NCBI RefSeq assembly: GCF_003006155.1
Contig: NZ_CP023559.1
Span: 2,170,001-2,234,000, forward strand
Direction of reading: 5' to 3'
Length of the DNA stretch: 64,000 nt
DNA from: Salinicola tamaricis
Lineage (GTDB): Bacteria; Pseudomonadota; Gammaproteobacteria; Pseudomonadales; Halomonadaceae
Shown here: piece after piece, positions 54,625 through 63,233 of the stretch
How positions within the stretch are numbered: the stretch's first letter is position 1
Layout of the letters: each line of letters opens with the position of its first letter
The notes under the pieces: model-generated
Database searches by the model: none
What the model saw: the letters and a program-made list of their open reading frames with translations, nothing else
What the model was told of the DNA's origin: nothing
Made by a program: the position numbers and the translations under genes

Positions 54625-55732
54625 ATGGCGCTACGACAATCGACCCGGATCAACAAGTACATCAGCGAAAGCGGCATGTGCTCACGTCGTGGCCGCAACG
54701 GGTCGTGAGGCCGATCGCTTCGTCGAGCAGGGCAACGTCTGGATCAACGGCCGCCGGCCCGCCCGCCGGCGATCAGGTGGGGGGGGGGACCGGGTCAAGG
54801 TCAACGGCCAGGAGATCGAACCAAGAGAGGCGGAGGATCTAGTACTGATCGCGCTGAACAAGCCGGTGGGGATCGTCAGTACCACCGAGTCCAGCGAGAA
54901 GGACAACATCGTCGAGTTCGTCAAACACGGCGCGCGTATCTTCCCGATCGGCCGGCTCGACAAGGATTCCCAGGGGCTGATTCTGCTGACCAACGACGGC
55001 GACCTGGTCAACAAGATCCTGCGCGCGCACAACCATCACGAAAAGTCTATCGGGTGACGGTCGACAAGCCGATCACCGACGACTTCATCGCGGGTATGCA
55101 GCAAGGGGTGCCGATCCTCGGTCAGGTAACCAAGCGCTGCCAGGTCAGCCGCGAGTCGACCTTCGTCTTCACCATTACGCTGGTGCAGGGGCTCAACCGC
55201 CAAATCCGCCGCATGTGCGAGTATTTCGGCTACGAGGTCACGCAGCTGATCCGTACCCGGATCATGAACATCTCGCTCAAGGGGCTGGCGCTGGGCGACT
55301 GGCGGGATCTCACGCCGAAGGAGATCGATACGCTCATCGCACTGACCCGTGACTCCGGCAGCGAAGCCGAGCCGGAGCGCACGCCCAAGCGTGCGCGCAG
55401 CGGCAACGCCGCGAAACCGGCGGCCAAGGGGCGTCAGTCGGCGGGCGGCAAGCCCCACGCCAAGGACAGGCGGCCGGTGGCGGAAAGCCTGGCACCAAGG
55501 GCAAGTCGGGCCCCCATGGCAAAGCCGGTGCCAAGGCAAGCCGGTCGCCAAGGGTAAAGCCGGTGCCAAGGATAAGCCGGTCGGCCAGGGTAAACCCGGC
55601 GCCAAGGGCAAACCCGGCGCTAAAGGCAAGCCGAGCGTCAATGCCAAACCCGGCGGCAAGCCCGCTACCAAGGGGCGGGGCGGAAAGCCGGGGGCTTCCA
55701 ACGCCAAGGGCCCGCGCGGCAAGAAGCGTTAG
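54625..55732 (+). CDS. rluF: RluF/RluB-type 23S rRNA pseudouridine synthase with long basic repetitive tail, frameshifted as read
   Basis: A RsuA-family pseudouridine synthase. S4 domain start [14 protein letters not shown], catalytic Asp in [18 protein letters not shown] and [14 protein letters not shown] motif [20 protein letters not shown]. The sequence [18 protein letters not shown] is typical of RluF. At least four frames are needed (breaks near 54685, 55047 and 55545). After the conserved domain (about residue 245) comes a 115-residue low-complexity tail of Lys, Gly, Ala and Pro in [16 protein letters not shown] repeats, likely an RNA-binding extension. The symbol is by resemblance. Confidence 0.78.
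55545..55732 (+). repeat. Degenerate K-G-K-P-type repeats encoding the tail of the pseudouridine synthase
   Basis: Tandem near-copies of a 12- to 18-base unit (GGCGCCAAGGGCAAACCC-like) encode [15 protein letters not shown] and related blocks up to KKR at the end. Repeats like this are prone to indels and may explain the frame change near 55545. Confidence 0.7.
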
Positions 55733-55743
55733 GCCGGCCGCTT

Positions 55744-55868
55744 AGATGATGGCTTTCACCGCGGCCTTGGCCAACTGCACGTCCTGCTCCGGCTTGACCC
55801 GGACGTGCCGACGCTGCCGATCACCTCACCGTCGAAGATGATCGGCACACCGCTGGCATACTGATGAG
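55744..55868 (-). pseudogene. Fragment of a glcG-type (heme-binding/DUF336) gene
   Basis: About 125 bases that align with the 3' end of glcG at 58613. Read on the minus strand they give SGVPIIFDGEVIGSVG, then after a shift KPEQDVQLAKAAVKAII and a stop. The intact gene has GVPVIVDGEVIGSVGISG and KPDQDVQVAKAAVKAIG. It differs at many positions, so it is a remnant of a diverged paralogue rather than a recent duplicate. The 5' two thirds are missing at the junction with AT-rich DNA. Confidence 0.75.
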
Positions 55869-56221
55869 CCACCTCTGTCAGTGTCGGTACCTCATGATGC
55901 ATAAATCAGAGGGGGCTTACAGTCGTTCGTTAAGTTGATTGTAGTTCAGTGGTAGATATGTATGGATGGGCCTTTTTGACTATGAGTTATTTGATGTGGT
56001 TGAAATAGGTTTGCTTTGCTTCTTCTCAGGCGAAGGGGTTTTTATGAAAAAGCAGGAGATGTGAAACCTGAAAGGTGTTCTCTGTTAGAGGTTTTGACTG
56101 ACGCTCTTTATGTCCATGTTGGCTTCTTGTAATCCGGAGTAAGCTCGCGAGCTTTTTTGATGTTGGGTTTCTGGTTAAAGTAAATTCTTATTTGCTCCTG
56201 ATTGTCAGCGTTATCTCTTTC
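55869..56221. other. AT-rich interval without genes
   Basis: A clear change to lower GC starts at about 55890. I see no gene, terminator or repeat I would defend. It marks the left edge of the segment carrying the AraC regulator and MFS genes. Confidence 0.5.
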
Positions 56222-57002
56222 TCATAGATGGCCTATTTTTCTTCTCTCCATATACGTCCTGGGCGTACATCCCATCAGGTTTTTGAAAAAGTGGAGAAGG
56301 CGCTGTCGCTGGAAAACGCCAGTCGATCGGCAATTTCGGATTGCCTCAGCCCTTCTGCCAACATCTCGACCGCGCCTTGATCAACCGCCATTGCTGACGC
56401 CACTGCTGGTAGCTGAGGCCGGTTTCACGGCGGAAAATTCGGCTGATGGTTTTCTCGGAAGCGCCGCTATAGCGTGACACTGGTGCAGTGGCGGAAGCAT
56501 GTGCAGGTCAGCTAGGTGACGTAAACGTCGGTCTTTGGGTAGTGGCAGCAAAGTCAGTTCGTGCGGTGCAGCGGCGATTTCATCCAGGCAGACTGCCAGA
56601 ATAGGGGCGTAAGGCCCCTGCTGCCAATCGGTGTCGAACGCGGCGAGGGCGATGCATTTCCAGTACCTCGCGCAGCAGTGGTGAGACGGTCAGTACGGTA
56701 GGCTTTCCGGGCAGGCAGGCATAGCGATCAGCGTCAAGATAAAGAGAACGGTAACCGACTACGCCGTAGACCTGAGCGCGGTGCGCCACCCTTGCAGGGA
56801 TCCATGCGACCCTTGCCGGTGGCAGGATGCAGAGACTTTGGTCGAGCGTGATGCGCATGCTGCCTCGTTGGCAGAACAGCAACTGGCCCTTGTCGTGCCA
56901 ATGTGTGCCCGAATCGTGCTGCGCCAATTCGGCGGCGATCCCCAGAACACTGTTATCGATCGCATCCGGGTTGAAACTGTCCTGAGGATGAAGCCACGCC
57001 AT
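56222..57002 (-). pseudogene. AraC-family regulator (NimR/YeaM-like), several frameshifts
   Basis: An AraC regulator with a cupin sensor (SGTHWHDKGQLLFCQRGSMR, then VAWIPARVAHRAQVYGV) and a C-terminal double helix-turn-helix (EKTISRIFRRETGLSYQQWR, SEIADRLAFSSDSAFSTFF, MGCTPRTYMERRK). At least three shifts (near 56640, 56390 and 56285) break it. Total about 258 residues when joined. Divergent from the MFS gene in the arrangement of E. coli nimR-nimT. The number of breaks and the low GC make true decay possible, but other genes nearby are also frameshifted. Confidence 0.75.
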
Positions 57003-57100
57003 AGCATGTCCGATTTTGTAAACTTACTGTCTTTTGTATTGTAATCCTCGCTAGTAAGCAGATGCTACCTTTCCGGCTTTATTCGGGGGCAGGATCTGAT

Positions 57101-58260
57101 ATGAAACGTAAGCTGACTCTGACCTTAGCGACTTCGATGATGATGTTTCCCCAAGTCGTGGAGACCATATACAGTCCGGCGCTGGGGCACATTGCGGATG
57201 GGTTCCGGGTGAGCTCGGAAACGGCGGCGCAAACGCTCTCTTGCTACTTTTTCGCCTTTGCAATGGGTGTCGTGGTATGGGGGCGGATGTGCGATGTCAG
57301 TGGACGCCGGCCGACTATTTTGGCTGGGTTGGCACTCTATCTGCTGGCTTCGAGCCTCGCTCTGTTTAGCAACAGCTTCAGCGTGCTGTTGGTGGCGCGG
57401 ATGATGGCCGCTTTTGGTGCGGCAGTCGGGTCAGTGGGCACGCAAACGGCGATTCGCGATTGCTTCAGCGGCTATGAGTTAGCGCGAGTGTTCTCGGTGA
57501 TGGGTATCGCCATGGCGATCAGCCCGGCAATTGGCGTGTTGAGTGGCGCAGTGCTGACTCACTACTGGGGATATCGGGGCGTGTTCGGTGGCTTAGCGCT
57601 GCTGGCGGCCTTGCAGTTGGGGTATGCTGGTTGGCAACTGCCAGAAACGCGTCCGCAGCGGATCGTGCAGAGTACGTTTTTCGAGACGCTGGGACGGATG
57701 ACAAAGGATGGGGATATTTGGATTAGCGCGCTGTTGGTAGCGTTTTTCAATATTTGTATGTTCAGCTATTACCAGCTGGCACCGTTTCACTTCTCGGCGT
57801 TGGGGCTGTCGACGCAGTGGTTCGGTTATACCGGTTTCGTGTTGGCGGCCGGGGTCGGTATGGGTGCGGCAATCAAAAATTTTTGATCGGCAAAAACTGG
57901 TTGTTTCCCGCGCAGCTGACGCTGGCTTGCATATTGTCGCTGACCGGTGCCGTGCTGGTGTTACTGTTGGAAGCGACCGTGTGGTTCGTCCTGCCGATGA
58001 TGCTGGTGGTAATGGCATATGGGATCGCCATTCCCAATATTTTAGCGCGCGCGCTACGCCATTATAAAGACTGCCTAGGCACTGCCGGTGCCATCCTCAG
58101 CCTGATGTACTACCTGATGCTGGGTGGCGGCCTGGTGCTGGCAGGGCTGTCGCAGAACCTTGGCGCCGTGCTAACCCTCTGTAGTCTTTCCTTGCTGTTG
58201 CTGGGGTGGTGCGTAACGAGCGTCGACTGGCGATGTCTGAAAGTGGAAATGCCTGAGTGA
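57101..58260 (+). CDS. MFS drug efflux protein, Bcr/CflA type, frameshifted as read
   Basis: A 12-segment major facilitator. Motif A: WGRMCDVSGRRPTILAGLAL; opening TMS with PQVVETIYSPALGHIADGF, and VGTQTAIRDCFSGYELARVF, both typical of the Bcr/CflA/NorA-like DHA1 group. The frame breaks near 57880 at a TTTTT run, and the second frame supplies TMS 7-12 (to WCVTSVDWRCLKVEM). About 387 residues total. Start ATG 57101 follows CAGGATC. Divergent from the AraC gene, its likely regulator. Substrate cannot be predicted. Confidence 0.8.
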
Positions 58261-58612
58261 TAAATTCTGGCCTGCGCGCGCGTGACCGATGGTTTCATAT
58301 TGAAGTGCAACGGGGGCCGGAAAACTATTGGCGCGCGCCGTCTGCATTAGGCGATAAACAGGCATGATGTTCTCGCATCTGATGGATGAGTACGCTCACG
58401 ACTCGATCGCCGGCTTTCTGATCGGCGGCTATCTTCGCTTTCGCCGTATCGACGCCGGCGCCGACGATCAGCTATTGACCATCCTGGCACCGGCGTACCA
58501 GCCCGGGGCCCCGCAGACACGCTACGCCAGCCGTGGCGGCAAGCCGGCCGGGAGCCGGACCGCGCAGCCGTATGCTGCAGGGGGCGCAGCAGCCATACGG
58601 GCTGCTTGATGC
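58261..58612. other. Interval between MFS gene and glcG with a terminator-like hairpin
   Basis: A short open frame at 58364-58609 has no recognisable family and runs through the hairpin below, so I do not call it a gene. The GC content returns to the window level here, marking the right edge of the less GC-rich segment. Confidence 0.4.
58565..58604 (-). terminator. Hairpin downstream of glcG
   Basis: CAGCC-GTATG-CTGC pairs with GCAG-CATAC-GGCTG with single-base bulges. It begins 9 bases after the glcG stop on the minus strand, where the glcDEFG operon should end. The T tract is weak. Confidence 0.45.
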
Positions 58613-59014
58613 CTAGCCGATGGCTTTCACCGCGGCCTTGGCCACCTGTACGTCCTGGTCCGGTTTGACCCCGGAGATGCCGACGCTGCCGATCACCTCG
58701 CCGTCGACGATCACCGGCACACCGCCGGCGAGCAGCGCCTGCATGGGCGCGCTGACGAAGGCGGTGCGGCCGCTATTGATCATCTCTTCGAATACCTGGG
58801 TCTCCTTGCGGCCGATGGCGGCATTGCGCGCTTTCTCGCTGGCGATGCCTGCGCTGAAGGGGGCGGCACCGTCGAGCCGGCGCAGGCCCAGTAGATGGCC
58901 ACCGGCGTCGGCCACGGCGATGGTGACCGCCCAGCCCTGGGCGTCGGCTTCGCGCTGGGCACTGTCCAGCAGGGCGTTGACGTCGGCGAGTTCGAGTACG
59001 GCTTGGGTCTTCAT
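58613..59014 (-). CDS. glcG: GlcG heme-binding protein
   Basis: A 133-residue GlcG/HbpS-like protein (DUF336), which forms a small alpha/beta fold that binds heme in homologues. Begins MKTQAVLELADVNALLDSAQ, with VTIAVADAGGHLLGLRRLDGA and VPVIVDGEVIGSVGISG. It is the last gene of the glcDEFG operon; its role there is unclear, possibly stabilising the oxidase. A diverged fragment of a second copy lies at 55744. Intact. Confidence 0.87.
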   Translation of the reverse strand: MKTQAVLELADVNALLDSAQREADAQGWAVTIAVADAGGHLLGLRRLDGAAPFSAGIASEKARNAAIGRKETQVFEEMINSGRTAFVSAPMQALLAGGVPVIVDGEVIGSVGISGVKPDQDVQVAKAAVKAIG

Positions 59015-59054
59015 GGCGTGGCTCCGGTGCGTGCTGAGGGTAAGAGTTCGAGGG

Positions 59055-60310
59055 TCATGAGTCGGATGTGGCCAGACGCTCGTCGACCAGTTCGATCCAG
59101 TGGCGCACCGGGGTGCGCCCGGCGCCGTCGAGGTGGCTCTGACAGCCGATATTGGCGGTCACGATGGTGTCGGGCTGGCCCGCCTCCAGCGCTTCCAGCT
59201 TGGCGTCGCGCAGCTGGCGCGAGAGCACCGGCTGGGTGATCGAGTAGGTGCCCGCCGAGCCGCAGCAGAGATGGGCATCGCGTACCGGCGTGAGATCGAA
59301 GCCGAGGCGCGTGAGCACTCCCTCCACCGCACCGCCGAGCTTCTGCGCGTGCTGCAGCGTGCAGGGGCAGTGGAAGGCGAGACGCTGGGCGTCGTTGGCG
59401 GGTGAATCGGCCACCAGCGCCTCGAGATCCTCCTCGCGCAGGATCTCGACCAGATCCTTGGCCAGTTCGCTGACGCGTCGAGCCTTGTCCGCGTAGACCG
59501 GATTGTCGGCCAGCATCTCGCCATACTCCTTGACGAAGGCGCCGCAGCCGCTGGCGGTCTGCACGATCGCCTCGGCACCGTTTTCGATCAGCGGCCACCA
59601 GGCGTCGATGTTGGCGCGCATGCGTGCACGCCCCGCCTCCTGGGCGTTGAGGTGGAAGTCGATCGCGCCGCAGCAGCCGGCGTTGCGAGCCGCGCGCACG
59701 CCGATACCCAGGCGGTCGAGCACGCGCGCCGTGGCGTCGTTGGTGTTCGGGGCCAGGCCCGGCTGCACGCAGCCTTCCAGGATCAGCATCTGGCGGGCGT
59801 GACGCTCGGGGCGGGGCGCGCCCGGCGCGGTGCCGAGCGCGGCGGGATCTTGTCACGCAGCGCCGCCGGCGCCAGCGGACGAAAGGTCTGGCCCAGGGCC
59901 AGCAGGGCCTGGAATCGTCTGGGCTCTGCCAGCGCGGTGCGCAGCCCCAGACGCAGGGCGCGCTCGCGCGGGGTGCGTCCGACCCGGCGGTCGACCTCGG
60001 CGCGGCCGATGTCGAGCAGTTTGTGATACTCGACCCCGGAGGGGCAGGTGGTCTCGCAGTTACGACAGGTAAGACAGCGGTCGAGATGCAGCTGGGTCTC
60101 GCGGGTCACCTGGTCGTCGCCGGCATCGCTCTCCAGCAGCTCCTTGATCAGGTAGATGCGTCCGCGCGGGCCGTCGCGCTCGTCGCCGAGCAACTGATAG
60201 GTGGGGCAGGTGGCGTTGCAGAAGCCGCAGTGCACGCAGGTGCGCAGGATGCGGTCGGCTTCGCGGATCGCGGGCCGTTCGCGCGCGGCGTCGGTGAATT
60301 GTGTCTGCAT
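59055..60310 (-). CDS. glcF: Glycolate oxidase iron-sulfur subunit, frameshifted as read
   Basis: The iron-sulfur subunit of glycolate oxidase. Two ferredoxin clusters CVHCGFCNATCPTY and CLTCRNCETTCPSG are in the first frame. The CCG domains (MLILEGCVQPGLAP, NAGCCGAIDFHL, FHCPCTLQHAQKLGG, HLCCGSAGTY) lie in the second after a shift near 59780-59840. Total about 418 residues, normal for GlcF. It passes electrons from GlcD-E to the quinone pool. Start ATG 60310 is 8 bases after the glcE stop, so the operon is tight. Confidence 0.9.
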
Positions 60311-60318
60311 GGTGGCTC

Positions 60319-61467
60319 CTACCAGTCGGCGTAGAGCCGGCCGGGATTGAAAATGGCGTGCGGGTCGAGACGCGTCTTGAGCTGCTGGTGATAGCGCGCC
60401 AGCACCTTGGGCAGTGGCGAGAACGGCGAGGCGCCGTCGGTCGGGGCGTCATCGAGGGCGGGGCCGAAGCGCGTGGCGTGGCCGCCGGCGGCGATGCTGG
60501 TCTCGTGTACGTGCGGTGCGGGCTCGTCGCTGCGCAGCCACTGCTGGGCACCGGCCCAATCGCACAGCCAGTCGCCGCTCAGCGCCGGGCGCCGGGCGCG
60601 GGCCGGCAGCGAGAGTCGCCACAGCGACCGTGGGTCCTGGGGCGAGAAGAAGGCCAGACGCTGCTCGCGCAGATCTTCCCAGAAGGTGGCAGCGTCGGTA
60701 TCGCCGCCCAGGCGTTCGCGGGTCGATGCCACCGAGCCTTCGCCTCCTTCGAGACGCACATGCAGCACGCCCTCGGCGAAGGTGGCGCCGCTCAACGGCA
60801 GCGGCTCGCGGCCCCAGGCGCGCAGACGGTCGAGCGCGCGCGCTTCATCCATCTCCAGACGCAGGCAGGCGCTCGCCGGCGGCAGCGGCAGCACCTTGAA
60901 CGAGACCTCGGCGAGTACCCCCAGCGTACCCTGGGCGCCGACCATCAGCCGCGACAGATCGTAGCCGGCGACGTTCTTCATCACCTCGCCGCCGAAGCGC
61001 AGCAGTTTGCCGTCATGGGTGATCACCCGGGTGCCGAGCACGAAGTCGCGCACCGCACCGCTCCAGGGGCGGCGTGGCCCGGAGAGACCGCAGGCGACCA
61101 TGCCACCGACGGTGGCCGTATCACCGAAGTGCGGTGGTTCGAACGGCAGCCGCTGGCCGCTGGCGGCGAGCGCGCTTTCGAGTTCGGAAAGGCGCGTGCC
61201 GGCGCGCACCGTGACCACCAGTTCGACCGGATCGTAGTGGACGATGCCGCGATGCTCGCCGAGCTCGAGGCGTCTCTCGGCGGCGATCCGGCGGCCGTAG
61301 AACGCCTTGGTACCGCCGCCCTGGATCACCAGCGGCGTGCGCTCGCGGTGGGCTTGGCGCACCTGCTCGCAGAGCGCGTCGCTCAGGTCCTGGCCGCTAT
61401 CCAGGGTAGGCCCGGCCTGATCCGCAGGGGTGAACTCGGGGCGCTGGTCCTGGGGGTGTGGCATCAT
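60319..61467 (-). CDS. glcE: Glycolate oxidase FAD-binding subunit
   Basis: An intact 382-residue FAD-binding_4 protein. FAD segment IQGGGTKAFYGRR, TVGGMVACGLSGPRRPWSGA, FGGEVMKNVAGYDLSRLMVGAQGTLGV. Ends NPGRLYADW, typical of GlcE. Stop is 8 bases before glcF, start 20 bases after glcD stop. It forms the membrane-associated glycolate-oxidising complex with GlcD and GlcF. Confidence 0.93.
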   Translation of the reverse strand: MMPHPQDQRPEFTPADQAGPTLDSGQDLSDALCEQVRQAHRERTPLVIQGGGTKAFYGRRIAAERRLELGEHRGIVHYDPVELVVTVRAGTRLSELESALAASGQRLPFEPPHFGDTATVGGMVACGLSGPRRPWSGAVRDFVLGTRVITHDGKLLRFGGEVMKNVAGYDLSRLMVGAQGTLGVLAEVSFKVLPLPPASACLRLEMDEARALDRLRAWGREPLPLSGATFAEGVLHVRLEGGEGSVASTRERLGGDTDAATFWEDLREQRLAFFSPQDPRSLWRLSLPARARRPALSGDWLCDWAGAQQWLRSDEPAPHVHETSIAAGGHATRFGPALDDAPTDGASPFSPLPKVLARYHQQLKTRLDPHAIFNPGRLYADW

Positions 61468-61487
61468 GCATCTCCTGACTCGAACGA

Positions 61488-63011
61488 CTAAAAGCGGGGC
61501 AGCTCGGGGTGAGGCAGCTCTCCGTGGTGCACGTGCATGGCGCCGAATTCGGCGCAGCGCGCCAGCGTGGGAATGTTCTTGCCCGGATTGAGCAGGCGAT
61601 GTTCATCGAAGGCGAACTTGACCGCATGGAACTGGGTCAGCTCGTCGGCGGCGAACTGGGTGCACATCTGGTTGAGCTTCTCGCGCCCGACGCCGTGCTC
61701 GCCGGTGATGGTGCCGCCGACCTCGACGCAGAGTTCGAGAATCTTGGCGCCGATGGTCTCGGCGGTCTCCAGCTCCCCGGGGCGATTGGCATCGAACAGG
61801 ATCAGCGGATGCAGGTTGCCGTCGCCGGCGTGGAAGACGTTGGCGACGCGCAGCCCGTAGGTCGCGGAGAGCTCGTTGATGCCCTTGAGCACCCGCGGCA
61901 GCTCACGCCGGGGAATGGTGCCATCCATGCAGTAGTAGTCCGGCGACATGCGCCCCACGGCGGGGAAGGCCGCCTTGCGCCCGGCCCAGAACAGCTGGCG
62001 CTCGGCGTCGTCCCGGGCGAGCCGGATCTCGCTGGCGCCGGCGCGCTCGAGCAGCTCGCGCACGCGCTCGCAGTCGGCGTGGACATCGGCCTCGACGCCG
62101 TCGAGCTCGCACAGCAGGATCGCCTCGGCCTCGACCGGATAGCCAGCGTGGACGAAGTCCTCGGCGGCGCGAATCGCCAGGTTGTCCATCATCTCCAGGC
62201 CGCCGGGAATGCAGCCGGCGGCGATGATGTCGCCCACCGCCTTGCCGGCACGCTCGACGTCGTCGAAGCTGGCCATCAGCACCTTGGCCACCTGCGGCTT
62301 GGGCAGCAGCTTGACGGTGACCTCGGTGATCACCCCGAGCATGCCCTCCGAACCGGTGAACAGTGCCAGCAAGTCGAAGCCGGGCGCGTCCAGCGCCTCG
62401 CTGCCCAGGGTCATGCGTTCGCCCTCGATGGTGACGATCTCGACGCTGAGCACGTTGTGCACGGTGAGCCCGTACTTGAGGCAGTGCACCCCGCCGGCAT
62501 TCTCGGCCACGTTGCCACCGATCGAGCAGGCGATCTGCGACGAGGGGTCGGGGGCGTAATAGAGCCCGTGCGGCCCGGCGGCTTCGGAGATGGCCAGGTT
62601 GCGTACCCCCGGCTGCACCCGCGCCAGACGCGCATCGGGGTCGAGTTCGAGGATACGGTTGAAGCGCGACATCACCAGCAGCACGCCCTTGGCCAGCGGC
62701 AGCGCACCGCCGGAGAGCCCGGTACCGGCGCCGCGGGTCACCACCGGCACGCGCTGGGCGTGGCAGACCCGCATCAGCGCCATCACCTCTTCGAGTGTCG
62801 CCGGTAGCGCCACCAGCATCGGCAGGGTGCGGTAGGCGGAGAGCCCGTCGCATTCGAACGGGCGCAGATCCTCTTCGCGTGCCAGCAGGGTGAGCGCCGG
62901 GGCCTCGGCGTGGATCGCCGCCATCAGCGTGGACTTGTCGACGCTGGCGATCTCACCGTCGAGTCGTTCATCGTAGGCAGGGTCACGGTCTACTCCCTGG
63001 ATTGCCGTCAT
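61488..63011 (-). CDS. glcD: Glycolate oxidase catalytic subunit
   Basis: A 507-residue FAD-linked oxidase that oxidises glycolate (and D-lactate) to glyoxylate. FAD site VTRGAGTGLSGGALPLAKG and PDPSSQIACSIGGNVAENAGG, capped by the FAD-oxidase C domain with NVFHAGDGNLHPLI and ITGEHGVGREK. ATG 63011 is the start that matches GlcD length. The frame is open 38 codons upstream, but those residues show no conservation. First gene of glcDEFG; the upstream interval (63012-63233) must hold its promoter. Confidence 0.92.
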   Translation of the reverse strand: MTAIQGVDRDPAYDERLDGEIASVDKSTLMAAIHAEAPALTLLAREEDLRPFECDGLSAYRTLPMLVALPATLEEVMALMRVCHAQRVPVVTRGAGTGLSGGALPLAKGVLLVMSRFNRILELDPDARLARVQPGVRNLAISEAAGPHGLYYAPDPSSQIACSIGGNVAENAGGVHCLKYGLTVHNVLSVEIVTIEGERMTLGSEALDAPGFDLLALFTGSEGMLGVITEVTVKLLPKPQVAKVLMASFDDVERAGKAVGDIIAAGCIPGGLEMMDNLAIRAAEDFVHAGYPVEAEAILLCELDGVEADVHADCERVRELLERAGASEIRLARDDAERQLFWAGRKAAFPAVGRMSPDYYCMDGTIPRRELPRVLKGINELSATYGLRVANVFHAGDGNLHPLILFDANRPGELETAETIGAKILELCVEVGGTITGEHGVGREKLNQMCTQFAADELTQFHAVKFAFDEHRLLNPGKNIPTLARCAEFGAMHVHHGELPHPELPRF

Positions 63012-63233
63012 GGGGTGCTTGTCTTGGAGCGGCGTCTCTGCGGACGCTCGCACGTGGCGCCTCTGCCAAGAGATGCCGGTGCCGCGCAACGTTGTGGAAA
63101 GTATTTCCATACGGATCTTTGGCATTGTGAGAAAGCGACAGGGGGCTCACCATTAGCCAAAAGACGTAGATGTTGTTAATTGGTCAGACCATGGCGATGC
63201 CGAGGCATCGCCATGGTCCGGGACGGGCGGTGG
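63012..63233 (-). promoter_or_regulatory. Intergenic region between permease and glcD with a perfect hairpin
   Basis: A 14-bp perfect stem (GACCATGGCGATGC, 63187-63200, with GCATCGCCATGGTC, 63205-63218) and a CGAG tetraloop lies just after the permease stop. No strong T tract follows on either strand, so it may be a Rho-independent terminator of weak type, an mRNA-stabilising hairpin or an attenuator between the permease and glcD. The AT-richer stretch at about 63095-63180 is the likely glcD promoter. Confidence 0.5.

Noticed and set aside
58364..58609. Short open frame between the MFS gene and glcG
   Set aside because: No recognisable family, poor start context, and it reads through the hairpin that probably ends the glc operon.
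55744..58720. glcG fragment and glcG as a transposon-type direct repeat
   Set aside because: The two sequences differ at many bases and no transposase or terminal inverted repeats were seen; a diverged paralogue remnant explains them better.
60301..62807. Two long plus-strand open frames over glcE and glcD
   Set aside because: Both lie opposite intact, well-conserved glycolate oxidase genes and show only shadow composition.
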